Of a stretch of 64,000 nt of DNA, positions 1-8,909 are shown one piece after another (position 1 is the stretch's first letter; every line of letters begins with the position of its first letter). The translations under genes were made by a program, and so were the position numbers. Origin of the DNA: UBA2030 sp049969475 (GTDB taxonomy: Bacteria; Bacteroidota; Bacteroidia; Bacteroidales; TTA-H9). Below the pieces are notes generated by a model. The model made no database searches and was not told the DNA's origin. It was given only the letters and a program-made list of their open reading frames with translations. The stretch lies in NCBI GenBank assembly GCA_049969475.1, contig JBMFOU010000001.1, positions 124,001 to 188,000 on the forward strand, written 5' to 3'.

Positions 1-1749
1 GGAAGTCCTTTCCATGGGACAACGAGTCCCGGAACCATCACCGCTTCAAACAACAACACAAGTGGTGCGCTTACGTTCCGATTTACTTCGGATGGAAGTA
101 TTACTAAATCGGGGTGGAAGGCAGCTGTTTCTTGTGTGGCTACAGGTCCTGTTCCAACTGTAAACTTTACTGCTTCCCAAACAATTGTTTGCGAGAGCCA
201 TACAGTGAATTTCACCGATAACTCCACCAATAATCCCACAAGTTGGTCGTGGAATTTCCCTGGGGGCACACCTTCCTCTTCTACTCAGCAAAATCCATCA
301 GTGATTTATACAACAGCCGGAACTTACGATGTTACCCTGACCGCCTCAAATCAATACGGTAGCGGGACACTGACCAAATCTTCATATATCACAGTGAATC
401 CGGTACCGGGTATTCCTGGCACGCCCACTGGCAATACCCAACTCTGTCAGGGCTCTGTTCCTATGTCTTATACCACTACGGGTACACCTGCTGCCCTGAA
501 CTATGTTTGGACGTTGGAACCTGTTTCTGCTGGCACCGTAAGCGGTAATGGCATCGTGGCTACAGTGACCTGGAGCCCTTCATTCACCGGCACAGCTTCG
601 CTAAAAGTGAAAGGCACGAATAACTGTGGAGAAGGTCCTTGGTCGGCTCCGCTGAATATTAATGTTGACGTAGCTCCGCAGCAACCCAATCAGCCCTCGG
701 GTCTTGACTATTTATGCCAGGCTTCAGCTGCTACAGAATACATGACCGATCCCGTGATTGGAGCTACTTCATTTGAATGGAGTCTTGAACCACAAAATGC
801 CGGAACCATTTCGGGCGTCTGGACTATGGGTACCGTTTCGTGGGATCCAGCTTTTAGCGGACAGGCTCAGATAAAAGTAAAAGCCTTGAACCAATGTGGA
901 CAGAGCCCCTGGTCGCAAGCCCGGGTGGTTACAGTGGAACCTTCACCTCAGGCTTTCACCGTTGGCGGAGGGGGAAATCTGTGTCCGGGTGGAGCTGGCT
1001 TGCCCATTACCCTGAGTGGATCTCAACTTAATGTGAATTATACCCTTTATCTGAATGGTGTATCCATTGCAACGACCTTGCCCGGTACAGGTAATCCCCT
1101 AACTTTCCCTGCACAAAATCAGCCTGGTACATATACTGTAAATGCCACTTCGACCAATGGCTGCCCAAATATTATGACCGGTAATGCACAGATAGTTCTG
1201 CTTGAACTTGCTGGCCAGGCCGCCACACCTACAGGGCCTACCTATGTTTATGTACCCTTGACCACCAGCAGCGAATATGCAACAGTAGGAGCCGCAAATG
1301 CAACTTCCTATGAATGGAATCTCGAGCCTTCCTCGGCAGGAACACTTATTAACAATGGTACTTCTGCCACCGTTACTTGGAATTTGCTTTATATGGGGCA
1401 GGCTACTTTGAAGGTGAGAGGCTTGAACGAATGTGGTCCCGGCCCTTATTCTGAGTCCTTAGCTATTACCCTTGACAACAATGTGGGAATTACAGATTCT
1501 GACCCGAACACCTTTATTGTTTATCCCAATCCTGCATCAAAAGTCTTGATGATTAATGCTTCCGTAATGGGTCAGGCTTCTATAAGTCTGGTTACAACAC
1601 CGGGAGAAAAGGTATGGGAAGGCGAACATAATTTTGCTGAGAAAGGGGTGTTAATGCTTGATGTGTCAGCTTATTCTGCAGGTGCTTATTTCTTGAAGAT
1701 TGTAACAGAAGAACGTACCTGGCAGCAAAAGGTTGTGATTCTGCATTGA
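1..1749 (+). CDS. T9SS cargo protein, CUB/PKD repeats (5' end missing)
   Basis: The frame is open to the left edge, so this is the C-terminal 582 residues of a larger protein. The GTG at 136 is an internal valine, not a start. The first ~45 residues match the end of the CUB-like module in the 1454-residue protein at 39340-43704 (same SPG..T..N..GALTF.F.SD pattern and W). A PKD domain follows (FTDNSTNNPTSWSWNFPGG), then four ~85-100 residue Ig/PKD-like repeats; three of these (the third is divergent) share W.LEP...AGT, VTW and a closing LKV.G.N.CG.GP.S pattern. The last ~80 residues are a type A T9SS sorting domain (FIVYPNPASK, then GAYFLKI and a Lys-Val-Val-Ile end). This predicts secretion through the outer membrane followed by cell-surface attachment or release. 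The specific function is unknown; the modules are adhesion-like or protein-binding. Confidence 0.85.
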   Translation, partial: GSPFHGTTSPGTITASNNNTSGALTFRFTSDGSITKSGWKAAVSCVATGPVPTVNFTASQTIVCESHTVNFTDNSTNNPTSWSWNFPGGTPSSSTQQNPSVIYTTAGTYDVTLTASNQYGSGTLTKSSYITVNPVPGIPGTPTGNTQLCQGSVPMSYTTTGTPAALNYVWTLEPVSAGTVSGNGIVATVTWSPSFTGTASLKVKGTNNCGEGPWSAPLNINVDVAPQQPNQPSGLDYLCQASAATEYMTDPVIGATSFEWSLEPQNAGTISGVWTMGTVSWDPAFSGQAQIKVKALNQCGQSPWSQARVVTVEPSPQAFTVGGGGNLCPGGAGLPITLSGSQLNVNYTLYLNGVSIATTLPGTGNPLTFPAQNQPGTYTVNATSTNGCPNIMTGNAQIVLLELAGQAATPTGPTYVYVPLTTSSEYATVGAANATSYEWNLEPSSAGTLINNGTSATVTWNLLYMGQATLKVRGLNECGPGPYSESLAITLDNNVGITDSDPNTFIVYPNPASKVLMINASVMGQASISLVTTPGEKVWEGEHNFAEKGVLMLDVSAYSAGAYFLKIVTEERTWQQKVVILH

Positions 1750-1770
1750 TACGAATCGTTAAATAAGAAA

Positions 1771-1802
1771 AACCCCGGGGCTTCAGGTTCCGGGTTTTTT
1801 TT
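1771..1802 (+). terminator. Rho-independent terminator of the edge cargo gene
   Basis: A hairpin with arms AACCC(C)GG and CCGGGTT around an 11-nt loop is followed by a run of nine T. It starts 22 bp after the stop codon. Confidence 0.8.
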
Positions 1803-1831
1803 GAAAAAAATTAAGCGGCTTAATGCCGCTT
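1803..1831 (-). terminator. Terminator downstream of the tRNA pair
   Basis: A perfect 7-bp stem (AAGCGGC/GCCGCTT, 1813-1819 with 1825-1831) has a 5-nt loop. Read on the minus strand, AATTTTTTT follows it. It sits directly after the tRNA-Pro gene, so it ends a minus-strand tRNA transcript. Confidence 0.75.
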
Positions 1832-1841
1832 GATAGAGAGG

Positions 1842-1915
1842 TCGGGATGACTGGACTCGAACCAGCGGCCTCCACGTCCCGAACGTGGCGCGCTAACCAA
1901 CTGCGCTACATCCCG
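1842..1915 (-). tRNA. tRNA-Pro (anticodon CGG)
   Basis: The reverse complement folds as a full cloverleaf of 74 nt. The acceptor stem is CGGGATG/CATCCCG with discriminator A. The D arm contains GCGCAGTTGGTTAGCGC, the anticodon stem is CCACG/CGTGG, and the T arm contains GGTTCGAGTCC. The loop TTCGGGA gives anticodon CGG, which reads the proline codon CCG. No 3' CCA is encoded. Confidence 0.93.
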
Positions 1916-1980
1916 TGCTCAAAAAATAATGAGCCTGATATACAGGCTACTTTGGGATTTGGGTGTGTTTTCGAAATGAG

Positions 1981-2054
1981 TGCGCCCACCTGGACTTGAA
2001 CCAGGGACCTACTGATTATGAGTCAGTTGCTCTAACCGACTGAGCTATAGGCGC
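1981..2054 (-). tRNA. tRNA with CAT anticodon (elongator Met or Ile2)
   Basis: The reverse complement is a 74-nt cloverleaf. The acceptor GCGCCTA pairs with TGGGCGC through one G-T wobble, and the discriminator is A. The anticodon stem is ACTGA/TCAGT with loop CTCATAA, so the anticodon is CAT. It is not initiator tRNA: base 1 pairs with base 72 and the three G-C pairs under the anticodon loop are absent. Sequence alone does not separate elongator methionine tRNA from the lysidine-modified Ile2 tRNA. It lies 65 bp upstream of tRNA-Pro and is probably co-transcribed with it. Confidence 0.9.
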
Positions 2055-2166
2055 AAAATAGTCAAGGGACTTTTGGGAGTGCAAAATTAAACAATCCTTA
2101 TTCAATCGCCAAATACCCTCCTAAAATTAGTTCTGGTGCCGGTATAATTTGAGGTGGGGCTGATTG

Positions 2167-2214
2167 AAATAAAAATGCCTGCAAATTGTTAAAGTTAATG
2201 ACTTGCAGGCATTT
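2167..2214 (-). terminator. Terminator of the Asp-box protein gene
   Basis: Ten perfectly paired bases (ATGCCTGCAA/TTGCAGGCAT, 2175-2184 with 2203-2212) extend to AAATGCC/GGCATTT. On the minus strand a T-rich tract follows (complement of 2167-2175). It lies 58 bp past the stop codon at 2272. Between it and the tRNA at 2054 I see nothing else. Confidence 0.75.
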
Positions 2215-2271
2215 AGATATAGACTCACGGATTTTCAAAGTTCCATAATATCGGTGTATGAAAACCCAGAT

Positions 2272-5200
2272 TTAGTTTCTATACACCGGCCAGCGTCCCG
2301 GCGTATAAGGTGCTCCCAACGATTCGAGTTGGGCTTCAATAGCCGGAATTTCTACATTATTTAGCTTTTTGAGCTGGTCGTAAAGGGGAGTGAATACGTC
2401 GAGAATAATCTGGTAGTCGCGTACCATAGTATGGGTAGGAGCTGAGGTTGAACTCCAATGACTATATACCAGATTGTTTATGCGGTCGCGGAGGCTGGGG
2501 GGCTGATTCTCATTACGTTTTGAAAGCCCTTCGTCGCCTTTAAATGCAATTTGAACGGCGTTTAAATCTTTTTGAAGTGCTTTTATTTTCAAGCGCAACG
2601 CATAAGGTGCAGCAGGGGTTATATCCACGGCGATTTTCAGCGCTTTCACACGATTTTCCAATTCGTCGGCAATTTGAAAAGCACCCATGACTACTCGGGC
2701 TGTCTCCTGGAATTTTTTGTGAAATTCCTGGTATTTGGCTATAGCCTCAGGTGTTAATTGAGCATTGTCCAACGTTTTTACCTCAAAATTGACAGGTCCT
2801 GCCAGATGGCGCACCGAATCGCGAACTACCAAGCTTAGCTCTACCTGATAGTTGCCTGGGTGAACCAGCATAGCACTGCCTGCATCGGCATATTCATTAT
2901 TCCCCGGTCTAATGGGGAAAGAAGCCGGGTAACGCAAATCCCAAATCGTACGATTAATACCCTGGGCAGGTTTCTCTTTGAGCCGTCGAATAATCTGCCC
3001 CTGAGAATCCCGGATGGTGAATTCCAGATAGGGTTTCTCCTCCTCATCTTCTGCTTTAAGTCTTTCGTAGGGTGGATAGTCGATATCCTGTTTTTTCTTC
3101 CATAATTCTTTTTCCTGATCTTTTCTTTGCTGACGAAGGGTCTTGGGTGTTTCTTTAAGATACCAAGTAAATACAGCGCCAACGGGAGGGTTGGGATTGG
3201 TGTAATACGTCGACCCCTGACCATATTTGGTTCCGGTTTGAATGTATGACAATGCGGGTTTTACAGGGAAAATCAATGCATCCGCTTCAAGGGTTTGAGG
3301 AGTGAGGCCTCTCAGGGGTGTGTAATCTTCAAGAATGTAAAAGCCCCTACCGAAAGTGGCGATGACCAGGTCGTTTTCCCTTTTTTGTATAGTCATGTCC
3401 ATAACACAGGTCGTCGGCAGGCCATTTGAGAGTTTAGTCCAGATTCGGCCTCCGTTGCCTGTGTACCAAACGCCGAATTCCGTTCCCACAAAAAGGAGAT
3501 TTTTATCCACATGGTCTTCGGCTATGCAATACACGGTGCCACGAGCCGGCAGATTGGCGGTTATCGATTGCCATGTTCGTCCCTGGTCAGTGCTTTTCAA
3601 CACATAGGGTTTCAGGTCGTTTTGTTTGCGTCCGTCGAAACATGCATACACCACATTCTCATCATGTTGAGAAGCAAGTAGATAAGCTACGTATGTCATA
3701 TCGGGCACACCCGGAAACTTATCATATTTAATCCAATTTTTTCCTCCATCCTGGCTTACTTGAATGAGCCCGTCATCCGTGCCTACGTAAAGAAGTCCTT
3801 CTTTTACAGGTGATTCATCGAGGGCTACAATATTCCCATAAAACGAGGTTGATGCATTTTTTGCCACAGCTTCGGGGGATTGTATTTTGCCAAAAACGGG
3901 AAGCTTGTTGCGGTCGATTTGGCGGGTAAGGTCGGGGCTAACCACTTCCCAGGTATCGCCTCGGTCGTCGGAGCGGAAGAGTTTATTGGCAGCGAAATAC
4001 AATCTGTGAGGATGGTGAGGGCTGGCCATGAGAGGGGAATTCCAGTTCCACCGGTAAGCCTCTCCGGCAGGGGGTTGTGGCTGTATGTCGATGGCTTCAC
4101 CCGTGCGACGATCGTATCGCACAATTCCCCCATACTGAGCCTGGGCGTATACAAAGTTGGGGTCGGAGGGATCTACCACGGTTTCAAATCCATCGCCTCC
4201 CTGGGTAACAAACCAGTCGTCGTTTACCGTGGCGGAGCGTAGGGTGCGGCTAGGGCCTCCCATGCTATTGTTGTCCTGCGTACCCCCGAAAACGTAGTAA
4301 AAGGGCTCTGAGTTGTCAACACTTACCCTGTAAAACTGGGTAACTGGTAGATTCTCTTTGTGATCCCAATGAGTTCCTGCGTCGAAAGTTTCATAAATGC
4401 CTCCATCTCCTCCAATCAACAGATGGCGTGTGTCCTTCGGATCTATCCAAAGGGCATGGTCATCCACATGCCTATTGTTGTTTCCCAGGGCTTTCCAGGT
4501 GAGGCCACCATCCGTGGTAAACTGAGTGATGGTTTCTACAGAGTACACTTTGTTTTCATCTTTTGGATCACAGAAAATTCTGTTGTAGTATTGGGGTGAA
4601 GGACTGACATAGTTGCTCATTCGGCTCCACGAAGCGCCGCGGTTGGTGCTGCGAAAAAATCCCCCTGTTTCACCTTCGGCTTCGATGATGGCGTAAACAA
4701 TGTCAGGATTTACAGGAGAAATGGCCAGGCCTATGCGTCCTACATCGCCCGAAGGCAGGCCATTGGTAAGTTGGGTCCAGGTTTTTCCTGCATCCATTGA
4801 TTTGTAAATTGCGACTTCAGGCCCCCCGTCGATAAGCGTCCAGACATGTCTGCGCCGTTGATAGGAAGCCGCATAAAGCACATCCGGATTACGGGGATCC
4901 ATTACGATGTCAGTAACTCCTGTATTCTCGCTGATATTCAAAATCTTCTCCCAGGTTTGGCCCCCATCTGTGGTTTTGTAGAGTCCCCTGTCGCCTCCGG
5001 GACCCCACAATGGGCCTTGGGCAGCCACATAAACTATATCGCCATTGCGCGGATCAATTACAATGCGGCCGATGTGTTCAGAATTTTTAAGTCCCATGTT
5101 TTTGAACGAGGCCCCTCCGTCGGTTGATTTATAAACACCATCTCCGTAACCGATGGCCCGCTGGGAATTGTATTCTCCCGTGCCCACCCATACAATATTG

Positions 5201-5535
5201 GTGTTGGTGGGATCAATTTCAACATCAGCTATGCTCCAGGCTCCGTAATTATCAAAGATGGGTTCGAAGGTAGTACCTGCGTTGGTCGTTTTCCAAACGT
5301 TGCCGGCAGCAACCGCTACATAATATTCTGAGGGTTTGGTCGGATTGACCGCAAAATCCGCAATGCGACCTGACGCAAAGGCGGGGCCAATGCCTCTCCA
5401 TTTAAGCCCCAATAGAACAGAGGATTTTAGAGTATCTGAAGATGTGGTGTGAGTTTTTTTCTGGCTCCATACAGGGGAAAATATTAGCAGCATCAGAGAA
5501 AACCATAAGAATCTTCTTGTGATGTTTGTTTTCAT
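2272..5535 (-). CDS. secreted Asp-box (BNR/VPS10-like) beta-propeller protein
   Basis: This is a 1087-residue protein with a clear signal peptide (charged start, FLWFSLMLLIFSPVWS, cleavage near residue 24). From about residue 40 to 790 it carries at least nine Asp-box motifs of the S/T-x-D-x-G-x-T-W type (for example STDGGASF, TTDGGQTWE, SMDAGKTWT, STDQGRTWQ). These build sortilin/VPS10-like or sialidase-like beta-propellers. The C-terminal third is less distinctive and includes charged, probably helical stretches. In annotation such proteins are often called glycosyl hydrolase or VPS10 domain protein, but I see no catalytic glycosidase signature, so an enzyme activity is not supported. There is no T9SS sorting domain, so it is probably periplasmic or exported by another route. 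The gene is monocistronic, with its own terminator. Confidence 0.8.
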   Translation of the reverse strand: MKTNITRRFLWFSLMLLIFSPVWSQKKTHTTSSDTLKSSVLLGLKWRGIGPAFASGRIADFAVNPTKPSEYYVAVAAGNVWKTTNAGTTFEPIFDNYGAWSIADVEIDPTNTNIVWVGTGEYNSQRAIGYGDGVYKSTDGGASFKNMGLKNSEHIGRIVIDPRNGDIVYVAAQGPLWGPGGDRGLYKTTDGGQTWEKILNISENTGVTDIVMDPRNPDVLYAASYQRRRHVWTLIDGGPEVAIYKSMDAGKTWTQLTNGLPSGDVGRIGLAISPVNPDIVYAIIEAEGETGGFFRSTNRGASWSRMSNYVSPSPQYYNRIFCDPKDENKVYSVETITQFTTDGGLTWKALGNNNRHVDDHALWIDPKDTRHLLIGGDGGIYETFDAGTHWDHKENLPVTQFYRVSVDNSEPFYYVFGGTQDNNSMGGPSRTLRSATVNDDWFVTQGGDGFETVVDPSDPNFVYAQAQYGGIVRYDRRTGEAIDIQPQPPAGEAYRWNWNSPLMASPHHPHRLYFAANKLFRSDDRGDTWEVVSPDLTRQIDRNKLPVFGKIQSPEAVAKNASTSFYGNIVALDESPVKEGLLYVGTDDGLIQVSQDGGKNWIKYDKFPGVPDMTYVAYLLASQHDENVVYACFDGRKQNDLKPYVLKSTDQGRTWQSITANLPARGTVYCIAEDHVDKNLLFVGTEFGVWYTGNGGRIWTKLSNGLPTTCVMDMTIQKRENDLVIATFGRGFYILEDYTPLRGLTPQTLEADALIFPVKPALSYIQTGTKYGQGSTYYTNPNPPVGAVFTWYLKETPKTLRQQRKDQEKELWKKKQDIDYPPYERLKAEDEEEKPYLEFTIRDSQGQIIRRLKEKPAQGINRTIWDLRYPASFPIRPGNNEYADAGSAMLVHPGNYQVELSLVVRDSVRHLAGPVNFEVKTLDNAQLTPEAIAKYQEFHKKFQETARVVMGAFQIADELENRVKALKIAVDITPAAPYALRLKIKALQKDLNAVQIAFKGDEGLSKRNENQPPSLRDRINNLVYSHWSSTSAPTHTMVRDYQIILDVFTPLYDQLKKLNNVEIPAIEAQLESLGAPYTPGRWPVYRN

Positions 5536-5750
5536 GCTCGATTGATTTGAAAGTTTGGCACTGCAAGTTACAAAAGTGGTGGCAAAAGAAAAGTGCAGCG
5601 CATGCGTATATTTACGATGTATGTTTTAGGGAAATTCAAAGTAATAAGTTAATACCTTCCCAAAGCAATGAGGAAACCTTGTAAGATTGAACCAATCTGA
5701 CTCAAAAGGAAATGAAAGTCAATTGCCGTTGGAGTGGGTTTAGCGCAAAA

Positions 5751-7130
5751 TTAGAGGAGTTCGTTGGCCAGGTTAGCCAGCTCCGAACGTTCGCCTTTTT
5801 CAAGTTTCACATGGGCGTAAATGGGATGTTTGCGTACCTTGTCCACCAAATAAGAAAGCCCGTTGGACTGTGTGTCGAGATAAGGAGTATCAATCTGGTA
5901 AATGTCTCCTGTGAAGATAATTTTGGTTCCCTCTCCTGCTCGGGTGATTATGGTTTTTACCTCGTGAGGAGTCAGGTTCTGGGCTTCATCCACAATAAAA
6001 CAAATATTCGATAGGCTTCGGCCTCGAATGAAGGCCAGGGGCGAAATAACTATTTTTTCGTTCTGAACCATTTCGTCGAAGGCCTTATATTCTTTGTCTC
6101 GCTCGTTATATTGGTTTTTTATGAATTTGAGATTGTCGTACAACGGCTCCATATAAGGGCTGATTTTTTCGGCTGCGTCGCCTGGCAGAAAACCGAGCTC
6201 TTTATTGCTTAGTGGAACAATGGGTCGCGCTAAATAAATCTGCTTGAAAAGACGTCTTTGCTCGAGGGCGCCAGCCAGTGCCAGAAGAGTTTTCCCGGTC
6301 CCTGCTACCCCGATGAGGGTAACCAGTTTGACATTGGGGTTCATGATGGCGTGCAGGGCGAACACCTGTTCGGGATTGCGGGGCATAATGCGTTGTACAG
6401 CCTGCTTATCAATACGTTCGATGAGTCCGCTAAGTGGATTGAAAAATGCCAGAGTAGGATCACCCGAAGCGTCGCCATTCTGGAGAATGTAGTAATAATT
6501 GGGGATGGGGTCTTTCTCTCCTATTTCTGAGGGGTTGCAGTACCCTTTTTCCCAGAGCTTAGCTAATGCCTTGGCGTTTACCTTTGTAAGAAAACGCTTT
6601 CCTGTATCCAGACTTTCTATATCCTTGATTTTTCCGGTTTCGTAGTCTTCGGCCTGCAGGCCCAGGGCTTTCCCTTTGATTCTGAGATTGATGTCTTTGG
6701 ATACTAAAATGACTTTTCGGTCGGGGTATTGTTCTCTGAGTATAAGGGCTGCATTCAGAATTCGGTGGTCGTTTTTATATCCGCCGAAAATGTGTTGCAC
6801 GGTTTGCGCGTTGTGTTCATCGAGAATCACTTTAAGGCTTCCTGAACCTGGCTGTCCCAGGGGAATCCATTCGTTGAGATTTCGCTTGAAGGAAAGTTTG
6901 TCCATTTCGCGGATAAATTCCCGAGCCTCATAGTTTTTGGTTTCATTGCCTTTTTTGAAGTTGTCTAATTCTTCCAGTACAGTGATGGGAATGGCAATGT
7001 CGTTGTCCTGAAAACTGTAGATGGAACGGTGGTTGTACAGAATAACCGAAGTATCGAGCACAAAGATTTTTCGGTTTCCGTTTTTACCGTTCTTCTTCGA
7101 TTTGGGTTCTTCGCTGACTTTCACGTTCAT
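5751..7130 (-). CDS. phoH: PhoH-family PIN-ATPase (PhoH2 type)
   Basis: This 459-residue cytoplasmic protein has an N-terminal PIN ribonuclease domain (about residues 22-150; FVLDTSVILYNH, VLEELDNFK and later acidic residues). A PhoH ATPase domain follows (about 255-455) with Walker A GVAGTGKT near residue 277 and Walker B CFIVDEAQNL, then FTGDIYQID. PIN-PhoH fusions are described as RNA helicase/ribonucleases related to toxin-antitoxin PhoH2, while most Bacteroidota carry this gene as a housekeeping copy. No antitoxin-like small gene lies next to it. It is downstream of ppa on the same strand with a 72-bp gap that contains a hairpin, so the two are probably separate or attenuated transcripts. 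Confidence 0.9.
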   Translation of the reverse strand: MNVKVSEEPKSKKNGKNGNRKIFVLDTSVILYNHRSIYSFQDNDIAIPITVLEELDNFKKGNETKNYEAREFIREMDKLSFKRNLNEWIPLGQPGSGSLKVILDEHNAQTVQHIFGGYKNDHRILNAALILREQYPDRKVILVSKDINLRIKGKALGLQAEDYETGKIKDIESLDTGKRFLTKVNAKALAKLWEKGYCNPSEIGEKDPIPNYYYILQNGDASGDPTLAFFNPLSGLIERIDKQAVQRIMPRNPEQVFALHAIMNPNVKLVTLIGVAGTGKTLLALAGALEQRRLFKQIYLARPIVPLSNKELGFLPGDAAEKISPYMEPLYDNLKFIKNQYNERDKEYKAFDEMVQNEKIVISPLAFIRGRSLSNICFIVDEAQNLTPHEVKTIITRAGEGTKIIFTGDIYQIDTPYLDTQSNGLSYLVDKVRKHPIYAHVKLEKGERSELANLANELL

Positions 7131-7144
7131 TAGATAAAAGTTTT

Positions 7145-7166
7145 AGGGCCGGTTGATTCCGGCCCT
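7145..7166 (-). terminator. Hairpin between ppa and phoH
   Basis: A perfect 8-bp GC-rich stem (AGGGCCGG/CCGGCCCT) has a 6-nt loop. On the minus strand it is followed by AAAACTTTT, a weak U tract. It lies after the ppa stop and 15 bp before the phoH start. It is either a terminator of ppa or an mRNA-stabilising hairpin. Confidence 0.5.
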
Positions 7167-7202
7167 GCTAAGTTAGATAAAAATACCTTCCATGTTTCGG
7201 AA

Positions 7203-7874
7203 TTAATAATCTGAAAGTACCCTTCTGAGGTTATCGAATTTGTGATTATAATCGCGCATGGAACGACGGATGAGGTCGAATGCCTCTTCGCGGCCAAAGA
7301 TGTGGGTTACCTCAGCATTGCGTTTATCGGCCCCGGGAATGTCTTTGTAGGTGAGGAAATAGTGCCTTAATCGTTCAATCACCAAGCTGGGAACATCTTG
7401 AATATCTTGATATTGACCATAAACCAGGTCGTTTTGCAAAACCGCGATGATTTTATCATCACTCTGGTTTCCATCGATCATGCGTAAACCACCGATAGGC
7501 CTGGCCGATACTAAAATGTCTCCATGACTGATCTCTTTTTCGGTAAGGATGCAGATATCCATGGGGTCACCATCGCCTTTGATGTCTTCACGACCTGTTT
7601 TTTCGGCAGCCAGTGCGGCTACCTCGTCGCCGCTGAAAGTTTGAGGGATGAAGCCATACAAGGCTGGTACCAGACTTGAGTATCGTTGTGGGCGGTCAAT
7701 CCGCAAGTATCCTGTGGCTTTGTCCACCTCGTACTTGACTGTGTCGGTGGGAACCATTTCAACAAAAGCTGTTACCACCTCAGGTGCCTGAGCCCCAATT
7801 TCTACTCCATGCCAGGGATGCGATTTGTAGCGAAGCCCCATCAATTTGCCAATGGGGTCCATTAATGATGCCAT
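7203..7874 (-). CDS. ppa: inorganic pyrophosphatase (soluble, family I)
   Basis: This 223-residue protein hydrolyses pyrophosphate to two phosphates and so pulls biosynthetic reactions forward. It carries the family I signature GDGDPMDICIL (the Mg-binding aspartates) near residues 101-108, plus YGFIPQTF and the later active-site-type residues E, K and Y of this fold. The N-terminal MDPIGKLMG and the length slightly above the ~175 residues of E. coli Ppa match the longer form seen in Bacteroidota. The same window encodes a PPi-type phosphofructokinase (27667-28884), which would compete for the same pyrophosphate pool; that link is inference. Confidence 0.93.
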   Translation of the reverse strand: MASLMDPIGKLMGLRYKSHPWHGVEIGAQAPEVVTAFVEMVPTDTVKYEVDKATGYLRIDRPQRYSSLVPALYGFIPQTFSGDEVAALAAEKTGREDIKGDGDPMDICILTEKEISHGDILVSARPIGGLRMIDGNQSDDKIIAVLQNDLVYGQYQDIQDVPSLVIERLRHYFLTYKDIPGADKRNAEVTHIFGREEAFDLIRRSMRDYNHKFDNLRRVLSDY

Positions 7875-7940
7875 AGTCTTAGGATTTTGGTTGTTTTATA
7901 CGAAAATTTAGAAATGATTTTTTAAATATCATAAAACATT

Positions 7941-7948
7941 TATCTTTG
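7941..7948 (+). promoter_or_regulatory. -7 box for the polysaccharide export operon
   Basis: TATCTTTG matches the Bacteroidota -7 consensus TAnnTTTG. No good -33 TTTG is visible at 19-21 bp upstream. It would give a leader of about 130 nt before the ATG at 8084. Confidence 0.5.
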
Positions 7949-8083
7949 CCTGTGCGTTAATCTTTCCCTGCAATGCTTTTCTCAGGCAATATTTCAAAAA
8001 ATTTTTTACCAGGTTTGCCCGGCAGCCATCGCCCTTCGAAAAGCAGCAAGGAATGCCCTTTTCAGTACTTTAAACAATCTGTA

Positions 8084-8878
8084 ATGAAAAAAAGTTTCAA
8101 AAAGCTGATTCGATTCACGTTTTTGGCATCACTTGTCGTAGTGGTGGCTGTGGGTTGTGTCCCCCAGAAAAAAATCAAGTATTTTCAGTCGATGGCCGGC
8201 AAAGAAGATGTCAATCAGTTTGAGTTTGCCCCCAAGCCAGACTATAAAGTTAAAGTGGGAGATAACCTTTATATTAAGGTTCAGAGCCTCGACGAAAAGA
8301 CCTATAAGTTTTTTAATTACGATGATGCAAGCCGTTCCACTACAACGGCTTACACAGAGGCAAGCATCTATTTGAGCTCCTACACGGTGAATGATTCGGG
8401 TTACATTCAATTTCCGTTTGTAGGCAAAATCTTCGTGGAAGGACAGACCGTTGAACAAATCAAAACAAACATTCAGAACATCATTGACCAGTATCTAAAA
8501 GAAACTACCGTAGTGGTGAAGCTGGTCAACTTTAAAATCACTATACTGGGGGAAGTCAAAAACCCTGGAACTTATTTGATATATCAGGAAAAGATCAATA
8601 TGTTTGAGGCATTGGCCAAAGCTGGTGATCTCACAGTTTTTTCCAACAAAAATAAGGTTGTGCTTGTAAGACAAACCCAAAATGGGGCCGAACTACACAG
8701 AATTAGCCTGACGCACAAGGATTTTCTTGAATCACCTTATTTTTATCTGCTTCCTAACGATATCATTTATGTGGAACCTCTGCGAGGCAAACAGTTTGCC
8801 TTTGCCGATTTTCCCTATACCTTACTATTCTCCACCATCACTACTACTCTTCTTATTCTCAATTATTTTAAAAAGTAA
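8084..8878 (+). CDS. polysaccharide export lipoprotein (Wza/GumB-like)
   Basis: This 264-residue protein belongs to the outer-membrane polysaccharide export family. The frame is open back to 7973, but the ATG at 8084 directly precedes a lipoprotein signal (KKSFKKLIRFTFLASLVVVV, lipobox VAVGC), so I start there. A Poly_export domain follows (DYKVKVGDNLYIKVQSLD, near residues 50-150), then an SLBB-like region (ITILGEVKNPGTYLIYQ), and a hydrophobic segment lies near the C-terminus (PYTLLFSTITTTLLIL). It forms the periplasm/outer-membrane channel for exported capsule or exopolysaccharide. The tyrosine kinase/co-polymerase follows after 31 bp, the usual pairing. No glycosyltransferases follow, so the rest of the pathway lies elsewhere. 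Confidence 0.88.
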   Translation: MKKSFKKLIRFTFLASLVVVVAVGCVPQKKIKYFQSMAGKEDVNQFEFAPKPDYKVKVGDNLYIKVQSLDEKTYKFFNYDDASRSTTTAYTEASIYLSSYTVNDSGYIQFPFVGKIFVEGQTVEQIKTNIQNIIDQYLKETTVVVKLVNFKITILGEVKNPGTYLIYQEKINMFEALAKAGDLTVFSNKNKVVLVRQTQNGAELHRISLTHKDFLESPYFYLLPNDIIYVEPLRGKQFAFADFPYTLLFSTITTTLLILNYFKK

Positions 8879-8909
8879 ACCCAAGTGTCTAACTTAAAAA
8901 CACTGAAAA

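Noticed and set aside
2841..3224. Minus-strand open frame of 127 codons inside the Asp-box protein gene
   Set aside because: It overlaps the real gene in another frame and its product has no family features.
5751..7130. PhoH2 as a toxin-antitoxin system
   Set aside because: No small antitoxin gene (PhoAT-like) lies upstream; the next gene is ppa.
7973..8083. 37-residue N-terminal extension of the polysaccharide export protein
   Set aside because: It would precede the lipoprotein signal, which must be at the N-terminus; this stretch is better read as the 5' leader.
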